Notes: a model not told the origin generated them from the letters alone. Counted from the first letter of the stretch, positions 1 to 10,020 are shown. The stretch: DNA of 42,638 nucleotides from Burkholderiales bacterium (GCA_018781585.1 JADMJT010000030.1:33068-75705), one strand, 5' to 3'. Numbers and translations are program-made.

Positions 1-2
1 TT

Positions 3-107
3 ACGCTGGACAATCTGCAAGGCTGGTTGAGTGACGACCCCGCACAACTCAAGCAGGCTGCTGAACTATCGCGTGGCCGCGCCATCGGATTGGGTGCCAA
101 GAGTTAG
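3..107 (+). CDS. C-terminal end of an unidentified protein (partial)
   Basis: An open frame enters from the left edge and stops at TAG 105-107, giving 34 residues that end in GRAIGLGAKS. The stretch is hydrophilic and looks like a helical C-terminus. I do not recognise the family from so short a piece. The next gene starts 38 bases downstream on the same strand. Coding status rests only on the open frame and protein-like composition. Confidence 0.4.
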   Translation, partial: TLDNLQGWLSDDPAQLKQAAELSRGRAIGLGAKS

Positions 108-145
108 CGGTTCGTCAGAGAAATTCACTAATCGGTAGGACTACG

Positions 146-373
146 ATGACAAGATCGCCTAAAAGAGACATCAGCACACTCTTAGGATATCTCATGTTCG
201 CCGCTGCGTTTTACACCTTTATCGACCCCACTTTTTGCGAAACGGGCTGCGGTAATCTAACCGAGCCAATTTTTGCCCTGCTATATTCTTTATTGGGCAG
301 TTGGGGGCCACGCGTTCTATTCATTACTGGCGGTATATTTTTCTTTTGGGTAGCCGCACATGATCTAGAGTAG
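146..373 (+). CDS. Small hypothetical membrane protein
   Basis: This is a 75-residue protein beginning with ATG after a TAGGA-like ribosome site about 6 bases upstream. Two hydrophobic stretches (about residues 11-26 and 42-71) suggest two or three membrane passes. Between them lies a CETGCG motif whose paired cysteines could form a disulfide or bind metal on the outer face. The DNA is visibly AT-richer than its neighbours. It ends 7 bases before the end of the oppositely oriented vapC. I do not recognise a family; function is unknown. Confidence 0.55.
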   Translation: MTRSPKRDISTLLGYLMFAAAFYTFIDPTFCETGCGNLTEPIFALLYSLLGSWGPRVLFITGGIFFFWVAAHDLE

Positions 374-379
374 GCAGCT

Positions 380-787
380 CTATCGAGCTATCTCCTCCCA
401 ATCCTCCATCCGTAACCCGATCACCCGCCCGAACTCGCCGGTGTTGTGCGTCACCAGCACTGCGTCGTGGGCGCGCGCAATGGAGGCGATCAACAGATCA
501 TTCGGGCCGATCGGTTTGCCTTGCGCAAGCAGATCGGTCCGAATCAACGCGTAGTGTTCCGCGCATAGATCGTCGAAGGGTAGGCTGTTCAAGGGAGAGA
601 AAAATAGTTTCAGCCGTTGCAGATTTTCTTCCACTCGCGTGCTGCGGCGCGCACCGAACAACAACTCGGCCTTGACCACGCTGCACAAGGCGATGTCGGA
701 CGGCGAGCATGAACGAAACTGGCGCATGATGCCCGGATGCGCCTCGTTCAGCAGGCGAATGCAGACGTTGGTATCCAATAAAAACAC
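380..787 (-). CDS. vapC: Type II toxin VapC, PIN-domain ribonuclease
   Basis: This is a 135-residue PIN domain. The acidic residues expected to hold the catalytic metal are visible: Asp5 in LLDTNV, Glu41, and Asp97 in GPNDLLIA, followed by the VTHN motif near residue 113. PIN toxins of this class cut RNA, usually tRNA or rRNA, and are held inactive by the cognate antitoxin. The start is GTG at 787-785, which overlaps the stop TAG of the upstream vapB by one base, so the two are translationally coupled. Family assignment is secure; the RNA target cannot be read from sequence. Confidence 0.92.
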   Translation of the reverse strand: MFLLDTNVCIRLLNEAHPGIMRQFRSCSPSDIALCSVVKAELLFGARRSTRVEENLQRLKLFFSPLNSLPFDDLCAEHYALIRTDLLAQGKPIGPNDLLIASIARAHDAVLVTHNTGEFGRVIGLRMEDWEEIAR

Positions 788-1020
788 TACTTTAGTTCCA
801 ACCGCTCTTCGTACTCGCCTTGCGACGGACGCACCAACGGCTCACCCTGCCATTGCCCGAAAACTTGCTCGAAATAGCCGACCGGCCATTGGCTGGGCTG
901 TCCGGCTTCCTGCTTCACGAGATTGGCCAAATACCGCGAAAGTGGCAACTTGGCTTGGCTGGCCTTGTTTCGGATTCGCGCCTCAATCTCGTCCGGAACA
1001 TAAAAATGTAATTGCGCCAT
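787..1020 (-). CDS. vapB: Antitoxin VapB
   Basis: This 77-residue protein has an N-terminal half (residues 1-40) with the beta-strand plus two-helix pattern of a ribbon-helix-helix DNA binder. Its C-terminal half, WPxGYFExVFGxWxGxPLxRP, is the toxin-wrapping tail seen in VapB antitoxins paired with this PIN subfamily. An AGG ribosome site lies about 8 bases before ATG 1020-1018. It is the first gene of the vapBC operon. As is usual for such pairs it probably represses its own promoter in the short AT-rich region 1021-1080, which contains repeated GTATGTG/ATATGTG motifs. Confidence 0.9.
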   Translation of the reverse strand: MAQLHFYVPDEIEARIRNKASQAKLPLSRYLANLVKQEAGQPSQWPVGYFEQVFGQWQGEPLVRPSQGEYEERLELK

Positions 1021-1086
1021 AATCTTAACCTAGAATGTATGTGGTATATGTGTTGCATGTTAGGCCACACTCCTGGCTGAGTCAAG

Positions 1087-1953
1087 TCAGCGCTGTGTCG
1101 TCAGTGCGCTACCCTTCCGCACCGACTCCCATGCGAGCAATGCGATCTTTCTTTCGCTACCCCATCGATATTGCCCTATCTCCCCGCCCTCCCGAATCAC
1201 GCGGTGACACGGCACCAGTACAGCGATGCGGTTGTGAGCGATGGCCGTGCCGACTGACCTGGCCGCTTGCGGCGCACCCGCCAAAGCGGCCACATCGCCG
1301 TACGATACAAGCTGCCCAGCGGGGATACGCATCAAGGCTTCCCAAACCTTGATTTGGAAATTCGTTCCCCTGAGCAAAACGCGAAGCAGTTTGGGATCGG
1401 CCAGTGCGCCAAATAATCGCTCTGCTAGGCCGTGCACCGCTTCATCATCCCGAGCCAAAGCCGCGTTTGGCCATTCGTCGCGTAACTCACTTTCTGCCGA
1501 CATTTCCATGCCATGCTCGACGAAGTGCAAATGGCATACGCCGCGCGCTGTAATGCCGGCGATGATTTCTCCGAGCGGGGTAGGCGCAAATCCAAACCGG
1601 ATAATCAGCCCCGCGCCCAAGGCCCCGACCTCGCCCGGCGTAAGCGCTTCGCAGGCCACCATCAGGTCATGCAGCCGACCCGGCCCCGACAAGCCGGATT
1701 CGACCGCAGCGCCCAATACATCGCGCGATTGCCGCAACAGCCGCTTCGCGTTCTCCTTGGTGAGAAACTGCAAGAAACGCTTGGGCGAAATGCCGGCCCA
1801 TTCGCTGAACAAACGTTGCAGATGATGCGGGCTTAGCCTCACATGCCGCGCGATATCGTCGAGCGAGGGTTGTTCGCGCGAATGGCTGCGCACAAAGCGG
1901 ATCGCCTTGGCCACTATTTCATAAGCTTTTGTTCGGTCTGATTCCTGCGGCAT
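1087..1953 (-). CDS. AraC-type regulator fused to O6-methylguanine-DNA methyltransferase
   Basis: This 288-residue protein repairs O6-alkylguanine by transferring the alkyl group to its own cysteine. Residues about 15-75 are an AraC helix-turn-helix ([19 protein letters not shown]). Residues about 120-205 are the methyltransferase N-domain, and the C-terminal part carries the active-site PCHRVI with Cys249. It lacks the N-terminal zinc/Cys38 domain of full Ada, so it cannot sense methylphosphotriesters that way. I chose ATG 1953-1951 because AAAGGG lies about 9 bases upstream and because about 285 residues is normal for this two-domain form; an upstream ATG at 1983 has no good ribosome site. 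It is divergent from grpE. Confidence 0.88.
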   Translation of the reverse strand: MPQESDRTKAYEIVAKAIRFVRSHSREQPSLDDIARHVRLSPHHLQRLFSEWAGISPKRFLQFLTKENAKRLLRQSRDVLGAAVESGLSGPGRLHDLMVACEALTPGEVGALGAGLIIRFGFAPTPLGEIIAGITARGVCHLHFVEHGMEMSAESELRDEWPNAALARDDEAVHGLAERLFGALADPKLLRVLLRGTNFQIKVWEALMRIPAGQLVSYGDVAALAGAPQAARSVGTAIAHNRIAVLVPCHRVIREGGEIGQYRWGSERKIALLAWESVRKGSALTTQR

Positions 1954-2053
1954 GCACCGGGCCCTTTCGATTGCGTCGGACATTCTTGCCGGAGACGAGC
2001 CGATTCGCCACCCGATTCTTGCGAGCACTCAGCCAATCTTTTCCCCGCCCCTA

Positions 2054-2081
2054 CTTGAAAAGGGGAAATTTGCCCCCAATT
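2054..2081 (+). promoter_or_regulatory. Sigma-32 (heat-shock) promoter of grpE
   Basis: CTTGAAA at 2054-2060 is an exact sigma-32 -35 core. After 13 bases comes CCCCAATT at 2074-2081, which matches the -10 consensus CCCCATnT in seven of eight positions. The same spacing is found at the dnaK promoter 575 bases downstream. The predicted start of transcription is about 2087-2090, inside the left arm of the hairpin at 2083-2100. Confidence 0.85.
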
Positions 2082-2082
2082 G

Positions 2083-2100
2083 CCTCCAAGACTTTGGAGG
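2083..2100 (+). promoter_or_regulatory. Hairpin sequestering the grpE Shine-Dalgarno
   Basis: CCTCCAA (2083-2089) pairs perfectly with TTGGAGG (2094-2100) around the four-base loop GACT. The grpE ribosome site GGAGG (2096-2100) lies wholly within the right arm, and the start codon is at 2106. In a transcript that begins upstream of 2083 the ribosome site would be hidden at low temperature, as in an RNA thermometer. A transcript from the sigma-32 promoter would start within the left arm and escape this. The hairpin is visible; its function is inference. Confidence 0.55.
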
Positions 2101-2105
2101 AATGC

Positions 2106-2633
2106 ATGTCAAATCAAGAAACTAGCCCAGCAAATGAAGCCCCACAAACCGCGCCGGAAACCGAGGTGATACCCAGCATGGAAGAGATGCTCCAGGCAGC
2201 CGAACTCAAGGCGCAGGAACATTACGACGCCTGGATGTATGCCAAGGCCGAGACGGAAAACATCCGCAAGCGCGGCCACGACGAGGCCGATAAGGCGCGC
2301 AAATACGCGGTGGAGAATTTCTCCGGCGAGCTCTTAGCGGTGAAAGATGCGCTGGAAGCGACGCTCGCGGTCGAGAACGCCAATCTGGAAAATCTAAGAA
2401 GCGGCGTTGATCTGACCCTGAAACAGCTCGGTTTGGTCTTCGCCAAATTTAATATCCAAGAGATTAACCCACTGGGCGAAAAATTTGACCCGCATAAGCA
2501 TCAGGCCATGGCCATGGTGGAAGCCGACGCCGAGCCCAACACCGTGGTAATGGTGATGCAAAAAGGCTATGCACTGAATGATCGCATCCTGCGCCCGGCG
2601 CTGGTGTCCGTGGCCAAGGCAAAAGAGGCTTGA
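2106..2633 (+). CDS. grpE: Nucleotide exchange factor GrpE
   Basis: GrpE is the cytoplasmic dimeric factor that releases ADP from DnaK. This copy has 175 residues. It has the usual disordered acidic N-terminus (to about 40), the long coiled-coil helix with [12 protein letters not shown], and the C-terminal beta domain with [12 protein letters not shown] and the [10 protein letters not shown] ending. The start ATG 2106 has GGAGG five bases upstream; longer readings from 1929 have no ribosome site and would run through the promoter. It is the first gene of a grpE-dnaK-dnaJ block, with its stop codon inside the dnaK sigma-32 -35 element. Confidence 0.96.
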   Translation: MSNQETSPANEAPQTAPETEVIPSMEEMLQAAELKAQEHYDAWMYAKAETENIRKRGHDEADKARKYAVENFSGELLAVKDALEATLAVENANLENLRSGVDLTLKQLGLVFAKFNIQEINPLGEKFDPHKHQAMAMVEADAEPNTVVMVMQKGYALNDRILRPALVSVAKAKEA

Positions 2634-2657
2634 AATAGCCTGCAACCGCCCCATTTA
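2629..2657 (+). promoter_or_regulatory. Sigma-32 (heat-shock) promoter of dnaK
   Basis: CTTGAAA at 2629-2635, a 13-base spacer, then CCCCATTTA at 2649-2657 make a perfect sigma-32 promoter. The grpE stop codon TGA (2631-2633) lies inside the -35 element. Transcription should start near 2664, about 28 bases before the dnaK ATG. Confidence 0.92.
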
Positions 2658-2692
2658 CAGAACAAGTCATCACTTTTTAGAGGGAATTTATC

Positions 2693-4606
2693 ATGGGAAA
2701 AATTATCGGCATCGATCTCGGCACCACCAACTCCTGCGTTTCCATCATGGAAGGCGGCAAGCCTAAGGTGATCGAAAATTCAGAAGGCACGCGCACGACG
2801 CCATCGATCGTCGCCTACACCGAAGACGGTGAGGTGCTGGTCGGCGCATCGGCTAAGCGTCAAGGCATCACCAACCCGAAAAACACCTTGTTCGCGGTGA
2901 AACGCCTGATCGGCCGCCGCTTCGACGAACCCATGGTAAAAAAAGACATCGACCTCGTGCCCTATACCATCGTCAAAGCTGACAACGGCGACGCGTGGGT
3001 AGAAGTGCGTGGCAAGAAAATGGCGCCGCCCGAAATCTCGGCCCAAGTGCTGCGCAAAATGAAAAAAACCGCAGAAGATTATCTGGGCGAGGAAGTCACC
3101 GAGGCCGTGATCACCGTGCCTGCTTATTTCAATGACTCGCAGCGCCAAGCGACCAAAGACGCCGGCAAAATCGCCGGGCTGGAAGTCAAGCGCATCATCA
3201 ACGAGCCGACCGCAGCCGCACTGGCTTTTGGTTTGGACAAGAAAGAAGGCGACCGCAAGATCGCGGTGTATGACTTGGGCGGTGGCACTTTCGATATCTC
3301 CATTATCGAAATCGCTGAAATCGAAGGCGAGCATCAGTTTGAAGTGCTCTCCACCAACGGCGACACCTTCCTGGGCGGCGAAGATTTCGACCAGCGCGTG
3401 ATCGACTATCTGGCGGATGAATTCAAGAAAGAGCAAGGCATCGACCTCAGAAAAGACATGCTGGCGCTGCAACGTCTGAAAGAAGCGGCGGAGAAAGCCA
3501 AGATCGAATTATCTTCGGCCCAACAAACTGAGGTAAATCTGCCCTACATCACGGCGGATGCGAGCGGGCCGAAACACTTGAACGTGAAAATCACCCGCGC
3601 TAAATTCGAAAGCCTGGTGGAAGAATTGATTCAGCGCACCATCGGCCCCTGCCAGATGGCGATTAAAGATTCGGGCATCAAAATTTCCGACATCGAGGAC
3701 GTGATCCTGGTCGGCGGTATGACCCGCATGCCGCTGGTGCAAGAAAAGGTGAAAGAATTCTTCGGCAAGGAACCGCGCCGCGACGTCAATCCGGACGAAG
3801 CCGTGGCCGTGGGCGCTTCGATCCAAGGCGGCGTGCTGCAAGGCGAAGTCAAAGACGTGCTGCTGCTCGACGTGAGCCCGCTCTCGCTCGGGATTGAAAC
3901 CCTGGGCGGCGTGATGACCAAGCTGATCCAGAAAAACACCACCATTCCAACCAAGGCACAGCAGGTATTTTCGACTGCGGATGACAATCAAACCGCGGTG
4001 ACCATCCACGTGCTGCAAGGCGAGCGCGAGATGGCGAACGTCAATAAGAGCCTGGGCCAATTCAACCTGGGTGATATCCCGCCTGCGCCGCGCGGCATGC
4101 CGCAGATCGAAGTCACGTTCGACATCGACGCCAACGGCATCCTGCATGTGTCGGCCAAGGACAAAGCCTCGGGCAAAGAAGCCAAGATCACCATCAAGGC
4201 GAACTCCGGCTTGTCGGATGAGGAAATCCAGCAAATGGTGCGCGATGGTGAAGCGCATGCCGAAGAAGACAAGAAGCAGCGCGAGTTGGTGGATGCACGC
4301 AACCAATGCGATGGCTTGATCCATTCGGTGAAAAAGACGCTCACGGAACAAGGCGACAAAGTCAGCGCCGAAGATAAAGCCGCGATTGAAGCCACGATCA
4401 AGGACGCCGAGGAAGCGCTCAAGTCCAACGACCGCGAAACCATCGAAGCCAAGATGCAAGCCTTGGGCACGGCCTCGCACAAGCTGGCTGAACAGATGCA
4501 GGCGCAAGCCGCGCAACAGGGTGCGGGTAACAACGCGCCTGGGGCTGACGGTAAAAAGGATGAAGACGTCGTCGACGCCGAGTTCGAAGAAGTAAAAGAC
4601 AAGTAA
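2693..4606 (+). CDS. dnaK: Chaperone DnaK (Hsp70)
   Basis: This is the ATP-dependent Hsp70 chaperone that binds unfolded hydrophobic segments together with DnaJ and GrpE. Its 637 residues are typical length. It begins with the phosphate-binding [11 protein letters not shown], has [11 protein letters not shown] near residue 200, VGGMTRMP near 340, the linker [19 protein letters not shown], the substrate-binding beta domain and the helical lid, and ends in the conserved [10 protein letters not shown] tail that docks co-chaperones. GAGGG precedes the ATG. It has its own sigma-32 promoter and is followed by a terminator-like hairpin before dnaJ. Confidence 0.98.
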   Translation: MGKIIGIDLGTTNSCVSIMEGGKPKVIENSEGTRTTPSIVAYTEDGEVLVGASAKRQGITNPKNTLFAVKRLIGRRFDEPMVKKDIDLVPYTIVKADNGDAWVEVRGKKMAPPEISAQVLRKMKKTAEDYLGEEVTEAVITVPAYFNDSQRQATKDAGKIAGLEVKRIINEPTAAALAFGLDKKEGDRKIAVYDLGGGTFDISIIEIAEIEGEHQFEVLSTNGDTFLGGEDFDQRVIDYLADEFKKEQGIDLRKDMLALQRLKEAAEKAKIELSSAQQTEVNLPYITADASGPKHLNVKITRAKFESLVEELIQRTIGPCQMAIKDSGIKISDIEDVILVGGMTRMPLVQEKVKEFFGKEPRRDVNPDEAVAVGASIQGGVLQGEVKDVLLLDVSPLSLGIETLGGVMTKLIQKNTTIPTKAQQVFSTADDNQTAVTIHVLQGEREMANVNKSLGQFNLGDIPPAPRGMPQIEVTFDIDANGILHVSAKDKASGKEAKITIKANSGLSDEEIQQMVRDGEAHAEEDKKQRELVDARNQCDGLIHSVKKTLTEQGDKVSAEDKAAIEATIKDAEEALKSNDRETIEAKMQALGTASHKLAEQMQAQAAQQGAGNNAPGADGKKDEDVVDAEFEEVKDK

Positions 4607-4620
4607 GCTGGAAGCAGGAA

Positions 4621-4653
4621 GCGGTGCGCGGGATTTCCCGCCGCCGCTTTTTT
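4621..4653 (+). terminator. Terminator or attenuator between dnaK and dnaJ
   Basis: GCGGG (4628-4632) pairs with CCCGC (4637-4641) around ATTT. The outer GCGG (4621-4624) pairs with CCGC (4644-4647) across a small internal loop, and TTTTTT follows at 4648-4653. This is the shape of an intrinsic terminator. It probably reduces read-through so that DnaK is made in excess of DnaJ. Downstream, TACTGCTCAC occurs twice (4659 and 4680). Confidence 0.7.
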
Positions 4654-4696
4654 GCGCATACTGCTCACTGCCAACCGCTTACTGCTCACAAAAAAT

Positions 4697-5812
4697 ATGA
4701 CTAAACGCGATTTTTACGAAGTGCTCGGCGTCAACCGCGACGCATCAGACGACGACATCAAAAAAGCTTACCGCAAGCTCGCCATGAAGCATCATCCGGA
4801 TCGCAATCCGGACAGCAAAGAATCGGAAGACAAATTCAAAGAAGCGAAACTCGCCTATGAGATTTTATCCGACGCCAACAAACGTGCCCAGTACGATCAA
4901 TTTGGCCATGCAGGGATGGAAGCCGGGGCGGGGGGAGGACAAGGCTTCGGCAATTTCGCCGATGCATTCTCCGATATTTTCGGCGATATTTTTGGCGGGG
5001 CGGCCGGGGGGGGCAGACAACGCACCAACGTCTATCGCGGCGCCGACCTGCGCTACAACATCGACATCAGCCTGGAAGACGCCGCGCGCGGCAATGAAAC
5101 CAAAATCCGCATTCCCACCATGGAAGCGTGCGAAACCTGTAGCGGCACGGGGGCGAAGGCCGGCACCGCACCCACGACATGCACGATGTGCGGCGGCCAC
5201 GGCCAAGTGCGCATGCAACAGGGATTTTTCTCCATCCAGCAAACTTGCCCCACCTGCCACGGTAGCGGCAAGATGATCACTGACCCGTGCGACACTTGCC
5301 ATGGCGCAGGGCGCGTGAAGAAACACAAAACCTTGTCGGTTAAAATTCCCGCCGGGGTGGACGAAGGCGACCGCATTCGTTTAACCGGCGAAGGTGAAGC
5401 AGGCATCAACGGTGGGCCACCCGGCGATTTATACGTGGTCATTCAACTGCGCGAGCACCCGGTTTTCAAACGCGATCACGACGATCTGCACTGCGAAATG
5501 CCGATCAGCTTTACCGCTGCCGCACTCGGCGGCGACGTAGAGATTCCCACCCTGGATGGCCACGCCAAAATCAAAATCGCGGAAGAAACGCAAACCGGAA
5601 AAGTATTTCGCCTGCGCGGCAAAGGCATCAAAGGCGTGCGCAGCCAAACCCACGGCGACCTGTATTGCCACGTCGTGGTGGAAACGCCCGTCAACCTCAG
5701 CGCGCGACAGAAAGAATTGCTGCGCGAGTTGGAAAACCTAAGCCAAGGCGAAGACAACAACCCGCGCGCGAAAGGTTGGCTGGATAAGGTGAAGGAATTT
5801 TTCGGGCAGTAG
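4697..5812 (+). CDS. dnaJ: Co-chaperone DnaJ (Hsp40)
   Basis: This class I J-protein of 371 residues delivers substrates to DnaK and stimulates its ATPase. The J domain (residues 1-70) carries the HPD triad in [10 protein letters not shown] Gly/Phe-rich linker follows (about 75-110). The zinc domain has all four CxxCxGxG repeats ([32 protein letters not shown]), and then comes the C-terminal substrate-binding region. Start ATG 4697 gives the standard [11 protein letters not shown] beginning; there is no clear Shine-Dalgarno before it. It lies 90 bases after dnaK, behind a terminator-like hairpin. Confidence 0.97.
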   Translation: MTKRDFYEVLGVNRDASDDDIKKAYRKLAMKHHPDRNPDSKESEDKFKEAKLAYEILSDANKRAQYDQFGHAGMEAGAGGGQGFGNFADAFSDIFGDIFGGAAGGGRQRTNVYRGADLRYNIDISLEDAARGNETKIRIPTMEACETCSGTGAKAGTAPTTCTMCGGHGQVRMQQGFFSIQQTCPTCHGSGKMITDPCDTCHGAGRVKKHKTLSVKIPAGVDEGDRIRLTGEGEAGINGGPPGDLYVVIQLREHPVFKRDHDDLHCEMPISFTAAALGGDVEIPTLDGHAKIKIAEETQTGKVFRLRGKGIKGVRSQTHGDLYCHVVVETPVNLSARQKELLRELENLSQGEDNNPRAKGWLDKVKEFFGQ

Positions 5813-5834
5813 CTAACGGAGGCAATTCACTGAA

Positions 5835-6383
5835 TCAGAAATTCGGCTTCGGCGACGCCCGCTGGTAGCGCGCAACACCGGCCATAATTTCCGCTTTTGC
5901 CGCGTCCGCGTCCACCCAGCCCTCGACCTTCACCCACTTATTCGGCTCTAGGTCTTTGTAGTGCTCGAAGAAATGAGCGATTTGATTGAGCATCATGGCG
6001 GGAAAGTCTTCCGGCTTTTGTATCCCTTTATACAAAGTACAAAGCTTGTCCACGGGTACGGCGATAATTTTTGCATCGATGCCCGCTTCGTCGGTCATCT
6101 TGAGCATACCCACTGCACGGCAGCGCACCACGACGCCGGTGATCAACGCCACGGGCGTCACCACCAGCACATCCACCGGATCGCCGTCCTCCGACAAGGT
6201 GTGCGGCACATAGCCATAGTTGCAGGGATAGTGCATGGCGGTGGACATGAATCGGTCGACGAACATGGCGCCGGTTTCTTTGTCCACTTCGTATTTGATC
6301 GGCTCACCGTGCATCGGGATTTCGATGATGACGTTGATATCGTTCGGCACGTCGCGGCCGGAGCTGACTTTATCTAAATTCAT
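5835..6383 (-). CDS. ppa: Inorganic pyrophosphatase (family I)
   Basis: This cytoplasmic Mg-dependent enzyme hydrolyses pyrophosphate to two phosphates and so pulls biosynthetic reactions forward. The 182-residue length fits the bacterial family I enzyme. Visible landmarks are [15 protein letters not shown] near the N-terminus, the [11 protein letters not shown] strand, and the signature [10 protein letters not shown] whose aspartates bind the metals. Its ATG overlaps the queD stop TGA by four bases, so it is translationally coupled to queD. It is convergent with dnaJ, separated by 22 bases. Confidence 0.96.
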   Translation of the reverse strand: MNLDKVSSGRDVPNDINVIIEIPMHGEPIKYEVDKETGAMFVDRFMSTAMHYPCNYGYVPHTLSEDGDPVDVLVVTPVALITGVVVRCRAVGMLKMTDEAGIDAKIIAVPVDKLCTLYKGIQKPEDFPAMMLNQIAHFFEHYKDLEPNKWVKVEGWVDADAAKAEIMAGVARYQRASPKPNF

Positions 6384-6841
6384 TTTTCACTCTCAATCTG
6401 ACCGCGTACCGCGTCGGCCCAGTTGTTTGGCGTTTCGTAGAGGCGCACCCGCTCCAGGCGCAACTGATTGCCATAGACATCGATATACGCCGCATCGAGC
6501 ACCTTGAACGCCGCAAGCGCGAGATTCTCCGCCGTGGGCACGGTATCCAGCACCACGGTCTTGTGCCCCGGCATGCTATTGAGAAAATCCAGTACCGCAC
6601 GATCACCCTGGTACACCAAAAAGGCGTGATCCCAAACGTTGGCGATTTTTTCCAATGCAATATTTTTTACATCACTGAAATCCATCACCATGCCCTGCTC
6701 GGATGCGCCTTCGGTCTGAATGATCTCGCCCGACAAGGTGACTTCCAGCGCATAGCGATGGCCATGCAAATGCCGGCACTGGCTCTTGTGCTGCGGAATG
6801 CGGTGGCCAGCGTCGAATTCGAGTCTGCGTGTGATCAACAT
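6380..6841 (-). CDS. queD: 6-carboxytetrahydropterin synthase QueD
   Basis: QueD converts dihydroneopterin triphosphate to 6-carboxytetrahydropterin in the queuosine/7-deazaguanine pathway. The 153-residue protein has the zinc histidines His13, His26 and His28 and the catalytic Cys22 in the CxxxHGH motif that distinguishes QueD from mammalian PTPS. I chose ATG 6841-6839, with AGG about 8 bases upstream; an in-frame TTG at 6856 would overlap that ribosome site. It forms an operon with ppa by a four-base overlap. QueE and QueC are not in the window. Confidence 0.93.
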   Translation of the reverse strand: MLITRRLEFDAGHRIPQHKSQCRHLHGHRYALEVTLSGEIIQTEGASEQGMVMDFSDVKNIALEKIANVWDHAFLVYQGDRAVLDFLNSMPGHKTVVLDTVPTAENLALAAFKVLDAAYIDVYGNQLRLERVRLYETPNNWADAVRGQIESEK

Positions 6842-6905
6842 TGAATAAACCTGCAAAAATTCGTGCGATTATAGCATTTGCGTGAATAAGCCTTAGAATC
6901 CTGAC

Positions 6906-7763
6906 ATGCCTAATTCGCCACAACTCACTGTTACTGATCACGACCGCGATGCGGCGCATCGAACTTATGTTTACCCCGTCGTGTCGCGCCGTGCGGGTGG
7001 GGTATCGGTCGGCATCAACCTCAATTCCAACAACGCCTGCAACTGGCGCTGCATTTACTGCCAAGTACCCAATCTCAAGCGCGGTGCGGCCCCGCCGATT
7101 AATCTCAAGCAACTGGAAGCCGAGCTGACCTCCCTGCTCACCGATATCCTGCACGGCGATTTCATGCAGGCGCGTGTACCCGTAGATGCGCGGCGGCTGA
7201 ACGATATTGCCCTGTCAGGCAACGGCGAACCCACCAGCGCCAAGGAATTCCCCGAAGTCGTGCAGCTGATCGGCCGCGTGATGAAGCGCTTCGATTTGGT
7301 AGGAAAGATCAAGTTGGTGCTAATTACCAATGGCAGTTTGATTGCGCGCGAATCGGTCCAAGCCGGTTTAAAACGCATGGCGAAACTGAATGGGGAGATT
7401 TGGTACAAGCTGGATTCGGCTACACGCGAAGGCATGACACGCATCAACAACACCCGCCAGTCGCTCAAAAAAACGGCAGAGCATCTGACCCTGGCCGCCA
7501 GTTTGTGCCCGACCTGGGTTCAGACCTGCGTCTTTGCTTTGGATGGCGCCCCGCCATCGGCATTGGAACAACAAGCTTATCTGGATTTTTTAGCGCGTTT
7601 GATACAGCAAGACGTCAAACTGAGAGGAGTGCTGCTCTATGGGATCGCGCGGGAAAGTCACCAACCTGAAGCCCCGCGCCTGTCGCCGCTGCCACAGACG
7701 TGGCTGACGCAATTCGCCTATAAGATCGAACAACTGGGGCTGGCTGTCCGGGTGAGCCCGTAG
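6906..7763 (+). CDS. Radical SAM protein of unknown substrate (COG0731-like)
   Basis: This 285-residue protein has the radical SAM cluster motif C45-x3-C49-x2-C52 (CNWRCIYCQ). It is followed by the SGNGEPT motif near residue 100 that corresponds to the SAM-binding GGE and by the KLVLITNGS strand. These proteins bind a [4Fe-4S] cluster and cleave S-adenosylmethionine to start radical chemistry. It resembles stand-alone Fe-S oxidoreductases of the COG0731 type rather than QueE, which is shorter and begins with a TLQGEG motif absent here. It is divergent from queD-ppa, with 64 bases between starts. Substrate unknown. Confidence 0.8.
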   Translation: MPNSPQLTVTDHDRDAAHRTYVYPVVSRRAGGVSVGINLNSNNACNWRCIYCQVPNLKRGAAPPINLKQLEAELTSLLTDILHGDFMQARVPVDARRLNDIALSGNGEPTSAKEFPEVVQLIGRVMKRFDLVGKIKLVLITNGSLIARESVQAGLKRMAKLNGEIWYKLDSATREGMTRINNTRQSLKKTAEHLTLAASLCPTWVQTCVFALDGAPPSALEQQAYLDFLARLIQQDVKLRGVLLYGIARESHQPEAPRLSPLPQTWLTQFAYKIEQLGLAVRVSP

Positions 7764-7775
7764 CCAGCCCCAGTT
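7732..7775. terminator. Bidirectional terminator between convergent genes
   Basis: A perfect 14-bp inverted repeat, AACTGGGGCTGGCT (7732-7745) and AGCCAGCCCCAGTT (7762-7775), encloses a 16-base loop that itself contains CGGG/CCCG. The stop codon of the radical SAM gene (7761-7763) reaches into the right arm. It lies between two genes that end toward each other, so it can terminate both. Confidence 0.8.
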
Positions 7776-7781
7776 TAGAAC

Positions 7782-8087
7782 TTATTCCGCCTCAGGCTCT
7801 TTACGTCCGGTCTTGGCCGCTTTTTTCAGGCTCTTATATAAATCGGGGTGAGCGTCTTTCAGATACTCGATGATTTCAAGATCTTCGCGCTTAAGCCGGC
7901 TTAGGTCGATTTGCTCCACATGCACCAGACGTAGCAATTCTTTCACCGGTTTCGGCATCTTGCGACCGCTCTCGTAACGCGAACCACCGCTCTGGGTCAC
8001 ACCGATCTTGGTCCAAAAATCCTGTTGATTCAGCCCCAGCTTGCGCCGGACATCACGCGGATTAGCGATTTTTTCGAGCAATTTCAT
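7782..8087 (-). CDS. XRE-family helix-turn-helix regulator
   Basis: This 101-residue DNA-binding protein has a lambda-Cro type helix-turn-helix at about residues 18-45 (LGLNQQDFWTKIGVTQSGGSRYE). A predicted helical C-terminus follows, with a lysine-rich end. ATG 8087-8085 is preceded by GAGGA with suitable spacing; an upstream in-frame start is not needed. A sigma-70-like promoter lies at 8178-8206 on the same strand. It is not next to an obvious toxin or phage gene, so it may be a free-standing regulator. Target unknown. Confidence 0.82.
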   Translation of the reverse strand: MKLLEKIANPRDVRRKLGLNQQDFWTKIGVTQSGGSRYESGRKMPKPVKELLRLVHVEQIDLSRLKREDLEIIEYLKDAHPDLYKSLKKAAKTGRKEPEAE

Positions 8088-8177
8088 ATTAGTTTCCTCA
8101 TCCAACGGGTTATTAATGCATGTTCTATGGCTTCGACATGCAAGTTAAATGCCAGGTTCGATTCCTTACCAAATTTT

Positions 8178-8206
8178 AACATAGCTGCGAACGCAACAGA
8201 CTTCAA
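8178..8206 (-). promoter_or_regulatory. Sigma-70-like promoter of the XRE gene
   Basis: Read on the minus strand, TTGAAG (8206-8201) is followed by exactly 17 bases and TATGTT (8183-8178). Transcription would start about 85 bases before the ATG at 8087. The rest of 8106-8400 holds no convincing gene. Confidence 0.5.
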
Positions 8207-8403
8207 CCGCCTGAAGCAATACTAAATTTTCGCACGCCACCAGCACGCCCTGTATCGACCACCAGCAGAATCGCTTTACACCTAAACGTCATAAGCTCGT
8301 CAACGCGCGCGGATTTTCGACAAAGTGTCGTGATAAATTAACCCTCGCTTCACGGGTAAATTTCAAGTATGATGCGCGTCGTTGTGCTTTGCAGCAGTGA
8401 TGA

Positions 8404-8649
8404 TTCGCCGAGTTTAGGCGAACTCGATCCGGGACTGTATTCACAGCCCCATCGTCCCCGACCTTATTTTATTTAGCCGCATCGAAGAATTCCTTTTCGA
8501 GGTAATTGCGGCACTCGGTTGGCGCCGATGTTATAGCGCGCCGCTTAACCATTTTGGACTTGCGCCGCATTTGAACCGTCTCGCTTTTCAAGCGAGTCGT
8601 AACCTATTGGCTTGCGCCTACGCGCCTGCCATGCTGAAGAGGAATTGCC
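8404..8649 (+). promoter_or_regulatory. Long structured 5' leader of the RNA helicase gene
   Basis: No gene lies between 8106 and 8649. The part nearest the helicase folds readily. TTCGCC/GGCGAA (8404-8409/8417-8422) competes with CGAGTT/AACTCG (8409-8414/8421-8426). A long stem runs 8425-8454 (CGAT, GGG, CTGT against ACAG, CCC, ATCG). GCCGCA/TGCGGC (8476-8481/8507-8512) encloses TCGAA/TTCGA. CTCGCTT/AAGCGAG (8580-8586/8590-8596) has a three-base loop. A -10-like TATGAT at 8368-8373 could start this roughly 270-base leader. Helicase mRNAs often have regulated leaders, so a control role (cold or autoregulation) is plausible inference. Confidence 0.5.

Positions 8650-10020
<1,371 letters not shown>

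Noticed and set aside
1241-1836. Plus-strand frames opposite the AraC-methyltransferase gene
   Set aside because: No domain or ribosome site, and the minus-strand protein has clear motifs through the whole interval.
2014-2020. AGCACTC resembling half of a CIRCE (HrcA) operator upstream of grpE
   Set aside because: The complementary GAGTGCTAA half is absent at the required nine-base spacing; only sigma-32 signals are complete.
2780-4516. Long antisense open frames (230 and 335 codons) opposite dnaK
   Set aside because: They are products of dnaK codon bias, lack ribosome sites and recognisable domains, and dnaK itself is certain.
6906-7763. Radical SAM gene as QueE, because it neighbours queD
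   Set aside because: It lacks the short length and TLQGEG beginning of QueE and is divergently transcribed; a COG0731-like protein fits better.
8155-8167. GGTTCGATTCC resembling a tRNA T-arm
   Set aside because: No acceptor, D or anticodon stems can be folded around it in either direction.
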